NCBI GenBank assembly: GCA_021234155.1
Contig: JAJEKV010000002.1
Span: 11,028,725 to 11,092,724 of the forward strand
Reading direction: 5' to 3'
Length of the DNA: 64,000 nt
Source: Isoetes taiwanensis
Taxonomy: Eukaryota; Streptophyta; Lycopodiopsida; Isoetales; Isoetaceae
In this document: piece by piece, positions 34,701 to 47,147 of the stretch
How positions within the stretch are numbered: position 1 is the first letter of the stretch
How the letters are laid out: each line of letters begins with the position of its first letter
Notes under the pieces: model-generated
The model's input: only the letters and a program-made list of their open reading frames with translations
The model's database searches: none
Told to the model about the DNA's origin: nothing
Program-made: the position numbers and the translations under genes

Positions 34701-35174
34701 AGGCCTCTGGGGGGCTTGTTCATAAACAAAAAAGTAGGTAATATATAGTTGATTTTTTTATTTTTCTAGAATTTGCAAAGCTTTTTATTGGGGCTACGTT
34801 TTCTGATTTTTTTTCCCTTCTTCCTCAAATGGGCTCAAATGCAGGTCGGATACTCTTGATCTTTGCGGATTTTGAAAATTCGTATCTATTACAAACACCC
34901 ATCTTCATCTTCACGTAATTGAGACTCCAGATTAGGCATTTTCCTCTATCATTCCACTCATGGGCTCATTCTTACTGCATCATTTTTGCAATTATTCAAG
35001 TTTTTGGACGTAAGGGCTTCCTGATTGCTATGTGGTTGAGTCTTTATGCTTTTCTTGAAGATGCATTTTTAGAATCAAAGGTCTTGCTAATTGCTACTTA
35101 TAGCTTGTTTATCCATTCTAACCAATGAAATATTGACTCAAAAATGTTGTGTAATCATTTGATGTATAGCCAAG
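34701..35174. other. Nothing recognised
   Basis: T-rich sequence, no supported feature. Confidence 0.4.
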
Positions 35175-37921
35175 ATGGAGTGTGATGTGCATGCAATTGT
35201 CATTCACCTAGACGATGGTAATGGGAACTCTACAGAAGTTGGATTTGTAAGGGTAAAAGGTACTGTTTCTTATGCGGACCTCAGATTTGAGATAGAAAAT
35301 GATGAGTTGGAAGGACTCAACGATTATGCTTTTGTTTTCCTTGGTGAGCGGAAGTTAGCTTTGTCATGAAAGCAAGAAGGAAGGTTTAAGGTCACGGATA
35401 ATAAAGGCTCATAGATGACAACTGAATTCAGCCTTTCTAAAATTCAGCCTTTTAAAAAGCCACGTCTAATTGTTGAAGAGTTAGAAGGAAGGAAGGAAGG
35501 AAGGTTCTTTTATCGTCCGAAGTCAATCAACACCATGATGTGGTGGAGATTGCTTCAGATACTCAAAGTGAACAGTACAAGAGTGATAAGGACAAGAGTG
35601 ATAAGTATGACAATGACAATGGGGAATCCGTGTGTGAGAGCAAAATGCAGTCTAAACTGGCTACAAGGGCTGAAATATGTAAGTGGAAAAAGGACTTTAG
35701 ATATTACACAAACAAAATGAGAAATGCTGGCAAGCATGACCGCTTTGAGCTCATGTCTGCAGATGTAAATGGCCGGGCAATACATTATATATAGTGTGTG
35801 GAGTGTGATGTATGCTATGGAAAAGGTGGCCGTGATACTATGTACAACTTCACAGCAAGACATTGTGACACTGACACCCATAAGAATAATTATCGATCCC
35901 ATCATATGGAGCAAGTAACAACAACAAATCTTGAAGTTGAAGCAACAAATGATACTATTGAACGGAACAAGGCTATAGTGGAGCAATGCTTACTACAGGA
36001 TATCACTCCTTTTGTGGAGCAGTCCGGTGTCATTTTTGAGTTGTACAAGGACAGCATAGCAGGCTACATAGATTTGAGTAGCATTTGTATTGCTTGCAAA
36101 CTATGCAACAAGTCAATCTTGATGTTTCCGCCAACAGGATCCGTGGTCACGAACATGAAGCAGCACATTCAATCTTCTAGGCATGTTCAAAATGCTGCAG
36201 CAAAGGAGGTCAGGGACAAGAAAGTTGAGGAGCATAACAAGGGAGGAAGACCACAAAAGAATCAGCTGGATCCATGACAAACCAGCATGTTAACATTCAT
36301 CACCCGAGGTAATGCATAATATTTTTTAGTTTTATGTGTTGCTATGCTTTAATATTTTGTATTTCTTCACATTATTGCATGTACATAATATTTGTCTTTG
36401 ATCACACTCCAGCAACATCGTCTGGAGTAAAAAAGGGAGGCTTCGGTGTGGATAATGGATGCTCAAGCCATCAAGATAGTAAGTTGACATTGCTTGTATC
36501 AATACACTATTTTATTGGCTAATGGGAAACTTAAAAATATCTGAAAATACAGGAAATGCATGTTTGGCTTCTTTATGTTGGGGTTATTGGCAAATGAAAT
36601 ATAGATACGCATCTAAAACAAGGGACCTGAGACCATTCTTAGATGAGTCACGACCTGGGTCACAATGGTACTGTGAACCAAAGGTGCAAGGATCCTTTGC
36701 TGTAAATGGAGAATCAATAATAGTTGAGGGCACGTTTAGGCACATCTCATGTAAAAGAATCAACAACGATCGAGAACCCTTCATGAACTACCAATGTTCA
36801 TATTGCTCATCGATACCAAAGGCAAGGGATTTTAGGGTGAGAGTTTCTAGATATTTTAAGGGCTTGTTAAATGATAAAATAACCGAGAGGCTTGAGAACA
36901 ACAAAGCCATGTATTAGGGTTGACTATATGACCAATAGAGAGATGTATAACTTAGCAAAGGCTACAAGATACCAAAATAGAAAGGTAAGAAGAGAGTTGA
37001 TGTTTATGAAAATGAGACTTGTAGCATTGTCCGTGAAACGACGGTCAATACGTGATAGCCTATCTGAATCTATGCATCGAAAAGATGTTAAGAAGTTTTG
37101 TACAGATATTGTTGAGGCCCACCGTTAAGGTAAGTTTGACAGAAAACCTGCACTATAGAGCTTCCTTACTGACATTGCACATAACCTTGGAAGACCAGGG
37201 TAGGGAAAACGCTACAAGCAAACTACGAAACAACTCTTTGAAACAGTTAAGATTTGGGGAGGGCAAAGAATGCATAATTTTTTGTCCTTAAATTTATCTG
37301 GCCCTAGTTTATCTACCACAGTGAAAGAAACGATCGTCAAAACTGGAGGGTTGCACAAAGAATTGTGTTCAGAAGAGTTCAAGCATGCTTAAGAAAACTG
37401 AGAAATGATATAAACTCTCCACAGATCCGAACTTTAGGTACTGAGATCTACCTTTATGTGGTGTCATTATACATTGATATCTTCTTGTCACCACACATGA
37501 ATTTAAGGTCCTGCGAATCGAGTATTTGCTTGACCGGTGTCCTTCTTCTTCAGGTCTGCTTATTTGCCTCTAGCTTCTTGTTTGTTCTCCCTTGTTATTC
37601 TGCTGTAAATCCTTGTCACAGTAGTTGGTCTCTCTTACCATTGCAGACTTTGGAGGTTATGGATTATTGATCATGATTCCTATTCTCTAAAAAAAAACTT
37701 CATAAGCCGGGATGGACATCCAAATGTCCTGCCATTTTGTTGTTCTATTAGTAAAATATTTTAGGGATTATTGTAAGGACTTAGTAGTTCCTCTACATTA
37801 CACAGGTCCTGACGCATGTGAGAACTTTTTTTCCAAAGTTGGTGGTATGGTAAGGAATGAGCGAATGAGCAAAGAAAAGGTATGTATAAATCACTTTGAA
37901 CTTGTTTTCAGAAGATCTTGA
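35175..37921 (+). pseudogene. Broken multi-exon gene with Cys/His zinc-binding motifs, transposon-like
   Basis: Several colinear coding pieces lie on this strand: 35175-35369 (MECDVHAIVIHLDDGNGNS...); 35540-36277, one frame with an in-frame TAG at 35792; 36540-36917; 36892-37128; 37712-37921. The 35540-36277 piece holds CVECDVCYGKGG...HCDTDTH and CIACKLCNKS...HIQSSRH clusters and a GGRPQKNQ basic stretch. GT/AG-like joints occur around 36310, 36410 and 36480-36550. The last piece contains HYTGPDACENFFSKVGGMVRNERM, reminiscent of C-terminal parts of large DNA-transposon-encoded proteins. It is interrupted by stops and frameshifts. Family is uncertain: a DNA-transposon protein or a gene captured by one. 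Confidence 0.45.
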
Positions 37922-37930
37922 TGATCACCA

Positions 37931-38115
37931 TTTAACTTGTGCCTTCATTTCATTGCAGATAACAAAGGGAAGGAAAAGATAACGTGAAGCTTTATTTGAA
38001 GCAAAATGCAGCGATCACCATTGGTATTAGGCTTTTTCTTTAGCCTCCATTTTAAACACTATGCTTACGTCCCTTCTTTTTTTTTTTTAACATCCAAAGG
38101 GAACAAGGTGTTGCG
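37931..38115. other. Short noncoding stretch with T run
   Basis: A T10 run at about 38079. Nothing else. Confidence 0.4.
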
Positions 38116-38136
38116 CACGGAGGGTTGCCCTCCGTG
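38116..38136. repeat. Hairpin, 9-bp arms
   Basis: CACGGAGGG - TTG - CCCTCCGTG, a perfect inverted repeat with a 3-base loop at the start of the direct repeat below. Confidence 0.85.
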
Positions 38137-38431
38137 ACCCGAGAGTGAAATGGCTTAAATCACACTTCAAAGTCATGTTTTCGAGCATATACTGACATAT
38201 ACTTGGAATATGCCACAAACCCACATGGATGAGGGTTTTCCCCTTAGGGGCAACCCAAAAAATATTAGTGTCGCCTGTTTGGATGAGCTGAGCGGTAAAG
38301 AAAGAAGGGCAAAAATCTCCCAAATCGTCGAGAGTTGCATAGCTGAGATTAAGGGAGATGAGATTATGCCCTAGAGGGTTGCCCTCCGTGACCCAAGGGT
38401 GAAGTGGCTTAAATCATACTTCAAAGTCATG
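38120..38431. repeat. Direct repeat, about 58 bp, offset 254
   Basis: gagggttgccctccgtgaccc followed by gtgaa(a/g)tggcttaaatca and acttcaaagtcatg occurs at 38120-38177 and 38374-38431. The spacer includes the segment ggaatatgccacaaacccacat...aggggcaaccc, related to 55455-55545. Confidence 0.85.
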
Positions 38432-38439
38432 ATTTCAGA

Positions 38440-40020
38440 ATCAATCAAAATTACTACCTTAAAACATGATACTTGATTCTTGTTTTCAACAAAAATTTCA
38501 CCCTTGATCCCTAAAATATTATTCTAGGTCTGGAGGTTCTAGTATTTCCACAACCAAGAGAAGCACTTTTAGCATATTCTTTTAGTATTTCTTAAAATTC
38601 TATCTACCTATCTTGTGTGAAAACTTTGTTAGGCATTGACAGAAATATAATATAAAAGGCGAGATTTGATTAAAATATATTAACTTCTTAATTGACTTGT
38701 TATAACATACCAATATAGACTTTATTTTGAAACATAATTTATCATCTACTTAAGTCAATGTTCTTGTGAACATAGGTAATATGGTACATCTCACACCCTA
38801 TGAACGATTTCAATTTTAGTTAGATTAAAACACAAAATTCGTTCCCAAAAAAGGTTGTAAGATCTTGCGCCATTACGACTTGTGAGGTTCATGTAATTTG
38901 CACGTTGTGAATGACGACAATTTGCTATACATATGTAACGTCCTAGTCTATTTCTATGCCAACCAATAAACGAGAAGAAAGATAGATAAATAAATAGACA
39001 AATATTATTCTAAGAAAAAAGAGAAAATAAAGAAAAGGTGATCCATAGACGAAAACTTATTATCCACTAGGAAGACGAGAACTCTATTTTATGTTCATGA
39101 CATTGATGCATCTACAAACTTCAGCCTCTTAATTTGGTGTTAAACAAACCCTTACCTAGTTGTTCATTGTGATTCTTAGTTTGAAGGCGAGTTGAGTTGC
39201 AGCATTCTATTTTCTACAGTGATAATCCTTATCAGAGGCATATTCTAAAGCGACTGCACAAGGAGGCGATTAATGACATCAGGCCTAGAAGATTTAGATG
39301 CAACCATATCCATGTTACTAGGCCCTTGATTTAAAAAGGCATCTACAACTAGGATGATATCTGGCTCATCTTCGTATTTCTAGTAGTTGACCTAATGACT
39401 TCATGCCATACTTGGCCAACTTGTTTACTTAGAAGGCGCAATGTTCAAGTGTCATTTAATGTGTGTGATATCTCCAGATTACGTGGAAAGAAAGACTGGA
39501 TTATTCAATAAGTACATAATAAAAGAAAATTAAGAAAAAGAAAAAGAGTAAAATGGAAAATGAAAGAAAAGAGGAGAACATTTGAATGTGAGAAGATAAA
39601 GGACCCCAAATAATGGTCAACCACGACCGGGTTGGGTTGTTAATAAAGGAATATCTTTTAACACGCAAATTTGGATGACGGAATATGCTCTCTGCTAAGC
39701 CTGACGCAACAGACGTCCTCGCAATAATCTGTCTGGTGAGACATTTACATGGCATTTACAGGATCTTACAGGTCTAAGTCTGATCCCTTCCTCTGATAGG
39801 TTGCTTCTTCCTTTTGTTTTATTTTCTTCTTTCATGGTCAGGCCTTCTTTCTCGGTTCTTGCATATTTAGTCCGGAGCATTTTTTTTTCTCTCTTCTTTT
39901 CCTTCTTCCTTACCCCTCTCCCTCATCCCCATTCTTCTGCCGGACTAGCTCCATCCAACCCTCAAATTTCTCTGCATTTTTTGTTGGGTTCCACACCGAT
40001 TTGCCTGGAACTCTCACATT
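38440..40020. other. Intergenic, AT-rich, no recognised gene
   Basis: A purine-rich stretch at 39525-39580 and a pyrimidine-rich stretch at 39880-39940 are the only compositional features. None of the ORFs shows a family motif. Confidence 0.4.
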
Positions 40021-40279
40021 TTGTTTTAATTTTCAGCACTCGTCTTCTGCTGTGGAAATTGAAGCTTCAAACGCTTTGGATTTAGCGGTGGGTATGAAAG
40101 AAATTTGTCGCGAATTATGATGGTTTTGAGTAAACAAGGCGAAGAGGATGCAATCGGTGGAGGCTATGGCGTTCCGGAGCTACAAGTGTTGTATCATAGG
40201 AGTACAAGGGTTGGAGAGAGGTCTCTTGAATGAATTCAACGCAATGTGAAGGACCATAATGTGGAAATTTGAATGTTTT
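40021..40279 (+). pseudogene. Possible gene fragment cut by gypsy B
   Basis: After ttttaattttcag (40025-40037, acceptor-like) a frame reads SSAVEIEASNALDLAVGMKEICREL before a stop. A second frame reads SKQGEEDAIGGGYGVPELQVLYH up to another stop, 30 bases from the gypsy B insertion point. Composition looks protein-like, but I cannot name the gene and it is not continuous. Confidence 0.25.
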
Positions 40280-41878
40280 TGTGACGCCCCAAACATATAC
40301 CCCTGGACGATACATCAGGGGGACTTTCCCTCCATGGCGACCAACTTCGCCAGAGGCGAACCCTCCCGTCTATTTCGGGCATCTATAATATGATGCCCGA
40401 AAGAAGGACACGGGGGTCATTCGCCCACGCCTTCAATGGGGCTCCTACGCCGCGAAGCGTGAATACAAGGGTTAGCACACAAAGATAAATCACGTATAAA
40501 TAACCACCACGAAAGGGTGGCATATCCATCCAAATACCAACGGCAAAAGAATATGCATCTAAACCTAAGAAAACACCCCAAACCCATGGTTCTACCCCGG
40601 TTCGGACTCGGTGAGGATCGACCGGGCGGCTAGGCCTCAAGAGATCAGCCAGACATGAATCTTGACATGGCGTTGGCGGGCATAGAACATTGGCTAGGGT
40701 TGTCCACTCCATCCGCCCCCCCGCACACACTTTGCGGATGGGTCAATTCACGCTATGGCGTCGCTATAGCCTTCCGGGACGCGGGCTCGAGGCATCACCC
40801 CCGCCGAGCCTACTCCGGGGGTTCATGAAGTCCCGGTCCGATGAGGCAGTCGGGAAGCGTCCCCTTCGGAATCCGCGGTGGCTCCATGGGCGAAGCTAGA
40901 GAATACGTGTGCCATCAGCGACCCCATCCATCCGTGCCCGACTTACTGCGCCCTAAATCTACTCAAAGTGCAAGGTGCCCCATACGGGTCACACCTTCCC
41001 ACCTGGGGTGTCGGACCCATACCCGCCCCTCTACGGCCGGCTGCATCGTCTAGCTTCGCTATAGGAGTCCCAGAGCCTTTTATGTTCGTGCAAGACCCCA
41101 CCTCCACTTCACCACACTTGTGTTCCTTGTGCGGTGCTAAGCCAAGACCATAGCATCTATGACCCGGTGGGCTTTGTGCACAGGCGCATTTAATCGGGAT
41201 AATACAGGGCTCTATCTAGGAGCATACTACAATAAATAGCCTCGGAGGTCTCTACCCCCTTAATTCCCCATTTCGAGAGTAACACTAGGCTAACAACCAC
41301 CAATCCATCCATTACAAGCAAAACCGAATCGAAATATATAGAGAACCTACCTTTACAATCAAGGGTTAGTTCCTACGAGAGTAAACACAGAGAGAATAGA
41401 CCAACAACCCAAACAGGTGCGCTATCCTAGAATTCACAACTACACTAGCCACCCACCAGTATTTCGCTTTCGACCCCGTTGTCATTGGGGATCTCCATCT
41501 GCTTGGTCTTGGTGTTTAGCTTGTGTGAGATTCGGGGTGGCCACTCCCGTCACAAGGGGTGGCTCCACACCGCTCAAGGTGAGTTGTGGCTGATATGGGG
41601 GTGGTGATCCACCCTATTGACCCCAATTAGCATTATCATGCTAACCAATCGAGGGTGGCCACGTGGCGCCTTCCCAAACCATAATTAGATTAATTATGGT
41701 TTTTTTAATATTAGTTCCTTAATTATAGGTTATTATTGTCAATAATTAAATTAGCATAGCTAATTTAATCCCTTTTTCAGTGAACCACCTAGGTTCCCAT
41801 ACCCCATGTGGCGTATGTATCCCTGGTGACGTGTCAACATATTTATACTTATACCATATAAATACTTGGAACGTCACA
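40280..41878 (-). repeat. Gypsy B 3' LTR (left copy)
   Basis: Begins tgtgacgcccc and ends ggaacgtcaca on the plus strand, 1,599 bp. The partner is 51815-53411. The last 260 bp differ from the partner at only two positions, while the first kilobase has many clustered differences. Confidence 0.93.
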
Positions 41879-41893
41879 TTCTCCCCTCCTTAG
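41879..41893 (-). other. Gypsy B polypurine tract
   Basis: ttctcccctccttag is the complement of CTAAGGAGGGGAGAA directly upstream of the LTR in element orientation. Confidence 0.88.
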
Positions 41894-42510
41894 AAATAAT
41901 GCTGTCCTCAGCATTGGGGTTAGATACAGATATAATAAATGACATTCTGAAGGAAGGTAATTCCTTATTTCAGAAGGTAATATATTAATACTTTCAAGTT
42001 TACAACAGTTTAAGCAGCAAAAGTACAATTCACATCCTTATCATAATTAAAAAGTGCAAGGACCAAAGTCCAAGATTAACAACAACAGAACATGTAGATA
42101 ACATAAAGCGAAGAAATCGGGTCATCAGCAACCCCCTAACATGGACAGGTCACGTACCGCTCACTGGCCTGCACATGGTAATATATCAGTTTATATATAG
42201 ATAAAATAATTAGGTTGTGGTTGAAGGGTCCACCCCCTATAAAAAAAATGAAAGAAAATTTATCTAGAAGGAACCTATCATGCCTATGGTTCGCAGTTCA
42301 TTGTGGCGTAAGGAATGGTCAGGTTCCTATTATAGCCAAGATGAATGCGGTTATGAAGTACATGCTTTACAAGCGGTTAAGGTCATGTCCACATTGACAA
42401 GACACACACGTCCTAAGGAACACAAAGGTGATCCCATCATCCAGAATCCGTTGTTAATTACGATGCATCTACCCCCCACCACATTCTGCGCCCGAATCAA
42501 GTCTTCAAGC
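41894..42510 (-). other. Gypsy B 3' untranslated region
   Basis: Between the chromodomain end and the polypurine tract. No coding supported; plus-strand frames here are shadows. Confidence 0.55.
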
Positions 42511-42841
42511 TTACCGCCGGGGGCGAGGTTGATAGCATCGCTTGATGGTGCGGCCTTGAGATTCAAGCATGAAAACCGGATAGTGCTTCTCAAGATCCGC
42601 TTGCATCACCCACGTTAGCATCCTCGGTAGCAAGTGTTTCCACTTGACCAAGTATTGTAACATTTGAGTCCTTCTCCGTCCGTTTATAAGCTCGATCAAG
42701 AAGAGCTTCGTGCACTATCTCTAGCTGTTCCTCTGTCATTTCCGGGAGGGTTGGGGTTTCCAAAACCTCCTCCGGATCGTGGGTGTCTTTGCTAGAAGAC
42801 TCACATGAAAAACCTTGTGGATCTTTAAAGCGGGGTGGCAA
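42511..42841 (-). pseudogene. Gypsy B chromodomain
   Basis: Polyprotein C-terminus: PEEVLETPTLPEMTEEQLEI, ALLDRAYKR, then in a second frame QYLVKWKHL and DLEKHYPVF, the beta-strand core and terminal helix of a chromodomain. Chromodomains bind methylated histone H3 tails and steer integration into heterochromatin. The frame break sits inside the domain (about 42650). Confidence 0.8.
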
Positions 42842-43901
42842 GTCCAGGCGATATATGCTTGCTCCCCAATACGTTCATGATTTTTGAGCGGTCCGACCCA
42901 TCCGGGTGCCAACTTCTTTGCGCTTACCAATCTTAAGCTTGGCTTGTTTTACCTTAATCTTAAGCCAAACCGATTCACCCACCGAAGACTCGTGGTCCTC
43001 ACGCTTATCTACGCTACACTCTTTTGACGAAGTGCGTGCGGCTAGCAAGTAACCACGTACTTCCTCGACCAAAGCTTGCATCTCCGGAGGAGTTGTTGAG
43101 AAACCTCCACTTTCGACCGGGGTTGTGCCATGTGTCGAGTAAGGCATTGATAACCATAATTTATCATGAAAGGAGACATTCGAAGACTCTCGCTTCATAC
43201 CTTGTTATAGGCAAACTCTACTAGATAAATATAGTCAACCCATTGGGATTGCTTACTCCACACATAACCGTAGCATATCCTCTATGATACGATTGGTACG
43301 CTCTGTTTGACCATCCGTCTGAGGATGATAAGCTGTACTCATAGCAAGCTTGGTTTGTATGGTGGTGAAGAAATCTTTCCAAAATGCACTTACAAATTTG
43401 GGATCTCTGTCGGATACAATAACCCGTGGCATTCCGTGTCCCGAGATCTCCTTTGCAAAAAGCGAGCGAAGTATCAAAGGCGGTGTCCGTGGGTGCGACA
43501 TGGCAAGAAATGAGCCATCTTCGACAATTTGTCGACCACTACCATTAACGCATCATATCCACGAAGAGTAATTGGAAGGCCCACAATGAAATCCATGGTT
43601 ATCACTTTCCACTTAGCGTTGGGCACATCCAAAGGTTGCAATTCTCCGAGTCCTTAATTGTTCTCGCCTTGGTCTGGCGACATACTTGACACCGCTTAAT
43701 GTACACGGCAATGTCCTTCTTCATCGAAGGCCAAAAAATAATCGAGCGGATTTTAAAGTAGGTCTTCATAAAACCGGCATGTCCAAATATAGGGTCATTG
43801 TGCGTGTCATGGAGGATTAACTTTACGCGACCCCTAAGTATGAGGTACACACAACTTGTCCTTGTGATACAACAAATTGCCCTCTTTCTTATATGACCCA
43901 A
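42736..43901 (-). pseudogene. Gypsy B integrase
   Basis: The zinc-binding N-terminus reads LHDTHNDPIFGHAGFMKTYF, then CQVCRQTK (HHCC). The DDE core shows [17 protein letters not shown] and [20 protein letters not shown] with the second Asp and the Glu visible; the segment with the first Asp (about 43520-43600) lies across a frame break. The C-terminal part has KLAPGWVGP. Four ORF pieces in different frames cover it. Integrase would insert the cDNA into the genome. Confidence 0.88.
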
Positions 43902-43938
43902 AGCGTCGCGTTCTTTATCTGTCGCGTGCCTCCTTTAT

Positions 43939-44431
43939 TTAGACTACTCCAAATTTCATAGAACTTCGGGATCGGTGGCTAAAGTTTGTTCTATCTCGTT
44001 TACCAAACTCACTTGTGAGTGTCGAAATCGCATTACAATGGGTTCGGGTTACCAAGGGATGGCGTGATAATGCATCCGCAACCACATTGTGCTTTCCAGG
44101 CTTATACATGATCTCAAAATCATATTCTTCAAGAAATTCCATCCATCTCCTCTGACGGAGGTTGAGATTGGGTTGGGTGGTCAAATATCGGAGACTTTGA
44201 TGATCCGCGGTCCCCCATCGGAACCTTCTACCAAGGAGGTAGTGTCTCCATATTCGCAAAGCGCTGAACAACGACTAGCAATTCCTGGTCATGGGTAGGA
44301 TATCGCTGTTCTGTCTCATTCATCTTCTTTGAATCATAAGCAATAACCCTCCCCTCCTGCATTAGAACCCCACCAGTGGCAATTTTGCTGGCATCTGTGG
44401 CCACTAGTTTATCCTTATGAGGATCGGGCAA
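43939..44431 (-). pseudogene. Gypsy B RNase H
   Basis: Contains LVATDASKIATGGVLMQEG (catalytic Asp in DAS), IAYDSKKMNETEQRYPTHDQ (Glu), [10 protein letters not shown] and [16 protein letters not shown], all standard in Ty3/gypsy RNase H. A frameshift near 44250 divides it. It degrades the RNA strand of RNA-DNA hybrids during cDNA synthesis. Confidence 0.9.
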
Positions 44432-44676
44432 CGTGAGAACGGTGCCGAGGTTAAAGGCATCTTTAGCTGCTGGAAACTTCCCCTGAACCTTAGTCTTCCA
44501 GATGCTCCATCCAATCCTTCACCTTCTCATGCTTGGTAAGATTTGTAAGAGGGCTGCAATCCTTGCAAAATCCTTTACAAATTTTTCGGTAATATCCTGC
44601 TAATCCCAAGAAACTCGGACTTCGGAGACATTTCTGGAATAGGCCATTCCCTTCTGACCTCTATCTTTGCGGGATC

Positions 44677-45882
44677 TCAGAAAGCAATTCCCTCTGCTGA
44701 AATAATATGACCCAAGTAATCAACCTTTGGAGTGGCAAACTTGCACTTAGAGAACTTGGCAAAAAGCTGATGACGTCTTAACTTTTGTAGAGCCAATTTA
44801 AGATGTTTCTCATGCTCCTGTAGGGTCTTACTGTAGATGAGAATATCGTCAAAGAAAATAACAACAAAGTCATCCAAGTATTGTCGGAAAACATCATTCA
44901 TCAACCGCATAAACGTTGCGGGGGCATTAGTTAATCCGAAAGGCATAACGGTAAACTCATAATGCCCATATCTAGTGCGAAAAGCAGATTTATGGATGTC
45001 CTCCTCTTTAATCCTTATCTGATGATATCCGGAGCGAAGGTCAATCTTTGAAAAATATTTGGCCCCTTGCAACTGATCCATTAGATCATCTGCTCTCGGC
45101 AAAGCATAGCGATTTTTGATGGTATGCTTGTTGAGTTGCCGATAATCAATACACATTCTCAAGGAGCCGTCCTTTTTCTTTACAAAAAGAATAGGGGCGC
45201 CAAAGGGCGAAACGCTAGGTCGAATAAAACCTAGGTTTAGCAGCTCTTGAAGTTGTTTCTTAAGCTCTGCCAGCTCTGGAAGACTCATACGGTACGGGGC
45301 CTTGCTGGTGGGTTTAGTACCTGGCTCTAAAGCTATCTCACATTCTACCCCTCTAAAAGGAGGAAGCTTCTGGATCTCGTCTGGGAAAAGATCGCTAAAT
45401 TCATGGAGAATACTGGCAATCCCCCGTGGCAAGGTGTTGATTACTTGGTTTTGCTTAGCATCTGACTCAATGGAAGCAAGTCTAATAACGCAGAGGAGCT
45501 TTTGCTTGCGTATAGCTTTATCTAACTGTCGAATGGACATAGACTGCATGATAGGGTTGAATGGTTCACCTTTTATAGTTACGCGGGCTCCATTAGCTGC
45601 GTTGAAGGTAACTTCTCTCTTCTCGCAGTCTATGTTGGCTTTTGCAGATGCCAAGAATTCCATTCCAACAATGAGGTCGTATTTGCCAATATCCATTAAC
45701 TCGCACCCCATAGCAACTGGTGCGCCTGGCAACTGCATCTTAAGGTTGATGCGACGACCATGAGTATGTCTAACCTTACCACTGGCTAAAGTGACAGGCC
45801 TCGGTCGTGACCTTAGGGTTTCCAGTTGTAGGACCTGGGCCATTCTAGGAGAAGCAAAATTATGTGTACTCCCCGTATCCAT
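44677..45882 (-). pseudogene. Gypsy B protease and reverse transcriptase
   Basis: One 401-codon open frame. The protease starts [12 protein letters not shown] (catalytic DTG) and has [14 protein letters not shown]. The RT has [33 protein letters not shown] (first catalytic Asp), [13 protein letters not shown] and the catalytic box IFFDDIL, where most gypsy RTs read Y/F-I/V/L-DD. This is the longest intact part of the polyprotein; it continues in another frame into RNase H. Confidence 0.92.
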
Positions 45883-45945
45883 AAGAATTACAAAAGGCTT
45901 ACTGTCTACTTGGCCTATGGTGGAAATGACAGCAGGCTGACTTTC

Positions 45946-47147
45946 TCAAAGATTGCCAGTTTCTATAGCTGCAAGGATATGAGACGCACCGTGAATGTAC
46001 TCGGGAGCGTCCTCGTCAGCAGGTAATGTTGACTCAATATCGTCCCAGTCAAGGTCGGCCATGGCCAGCTGGGCAGTCTGGGTAACATATGGGCAATTCT
46101 GCATGAAGTGTCCAGGCCTCATACACCTGTAACATGCCTTATCCCTACGCAAGTGATTTCTTCCCGCCTCTTTAGAATGGATCAGAAGAGGTTTCAACTT
46201 CCTTACCAGCATTGTTCTGCTTATCGGGCGTGCTAAAAGCGACTTTCTTCTCCTGGCGACCGTAAGAGTTCTGCTGAGAGGGCCCCGGACTTGGAGAGCG
46301 GGGTTTGTAAGGTGTGGACGGCCGTGGGCTGAAGTAAGGAGCGGGGCCGATCTTCGATTCCTTGGTATGTCCTCCTCGAGGCTCAATGCTTTAGCCTCGG
46401 CTACCGCAGAATCCGATTTGGTCGATGGCCTTAACCATCCGCTTGATCGATGGTGCCAAACCCTCAATATAGCCCTCCACCCTTTTCTCATTCATACCCG
46501 GTACATGGCGATCAGTCTCAGCGCATAAACTCATCCGTAAGCCTCAGACGGACATACTCTTCGCTCCAACCTTGTAGAAAGTCACGATCTGTTGGCATTT
46601 ATGTGCACGGGGCACATAATGCGATTTGAAGGCCTTGGCAAACTTTCAAGTTGCATCTACTCCTCGCCCGGATGTTTGGCTCGGCATAGCCCTTCCACCA
46701 AATACGGGCAGCTCGGTAAGGTTTGTGGTGGCAACCTTTCTCGTATCCTTCTCGTCATACCATAGGACCTCGCCGAACTCCTTCATTTCGTCCAGCCCGT
46801 GATTCGTCATTCAAGCCGCCTCTAGATTTCCCATCAAACCGGGCCAATTTCCTATTCTTCCATATACTAGTTATGGTCAGATCAAACTGCCTTAAGGCGG
46901 TACTCTTATCTCGGCGCTTTGCATGGCCACCAGATGATGCGGATGATTCAGATGACACTGAAGTGGCAGACTTTGAGGAGGTGGCACTGTCCCTGGAGGA
47001 GCTCCGTCGGCGTTTAGAGTGGGACCTCTTTCGCACGTGGGTGCAGGGGCGGTTAGGTGGTGGGGGACGGCCGTCTCGGTGGACTAAGCGGCAACGGAGG
47101 TAACTTTCCGGTGCATCCTGCTGTACATCTTTGTGGTGGGTTAGCAT
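45946..47147 (-). pseudogene. Gypsy B gag
   Basis: Reading through several frames: a basic/Ser-rich N-terminus (RKRSHSKRRRSSSRDS), RKLARFDGKSRGG at the start of the retrotransposon gag domain, FKSHYVPRAHKCQ and NEKRVEGYIEGLAPSIKRMV near 46450-46640, and a CCHC zinc knuckle CYRCMRPGHFMQNCP at about 46091-46135. Together they form a normal Ty3 gag, broken by at least three frame changes. The position just before protease is as expected. Confidence 0.8.
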
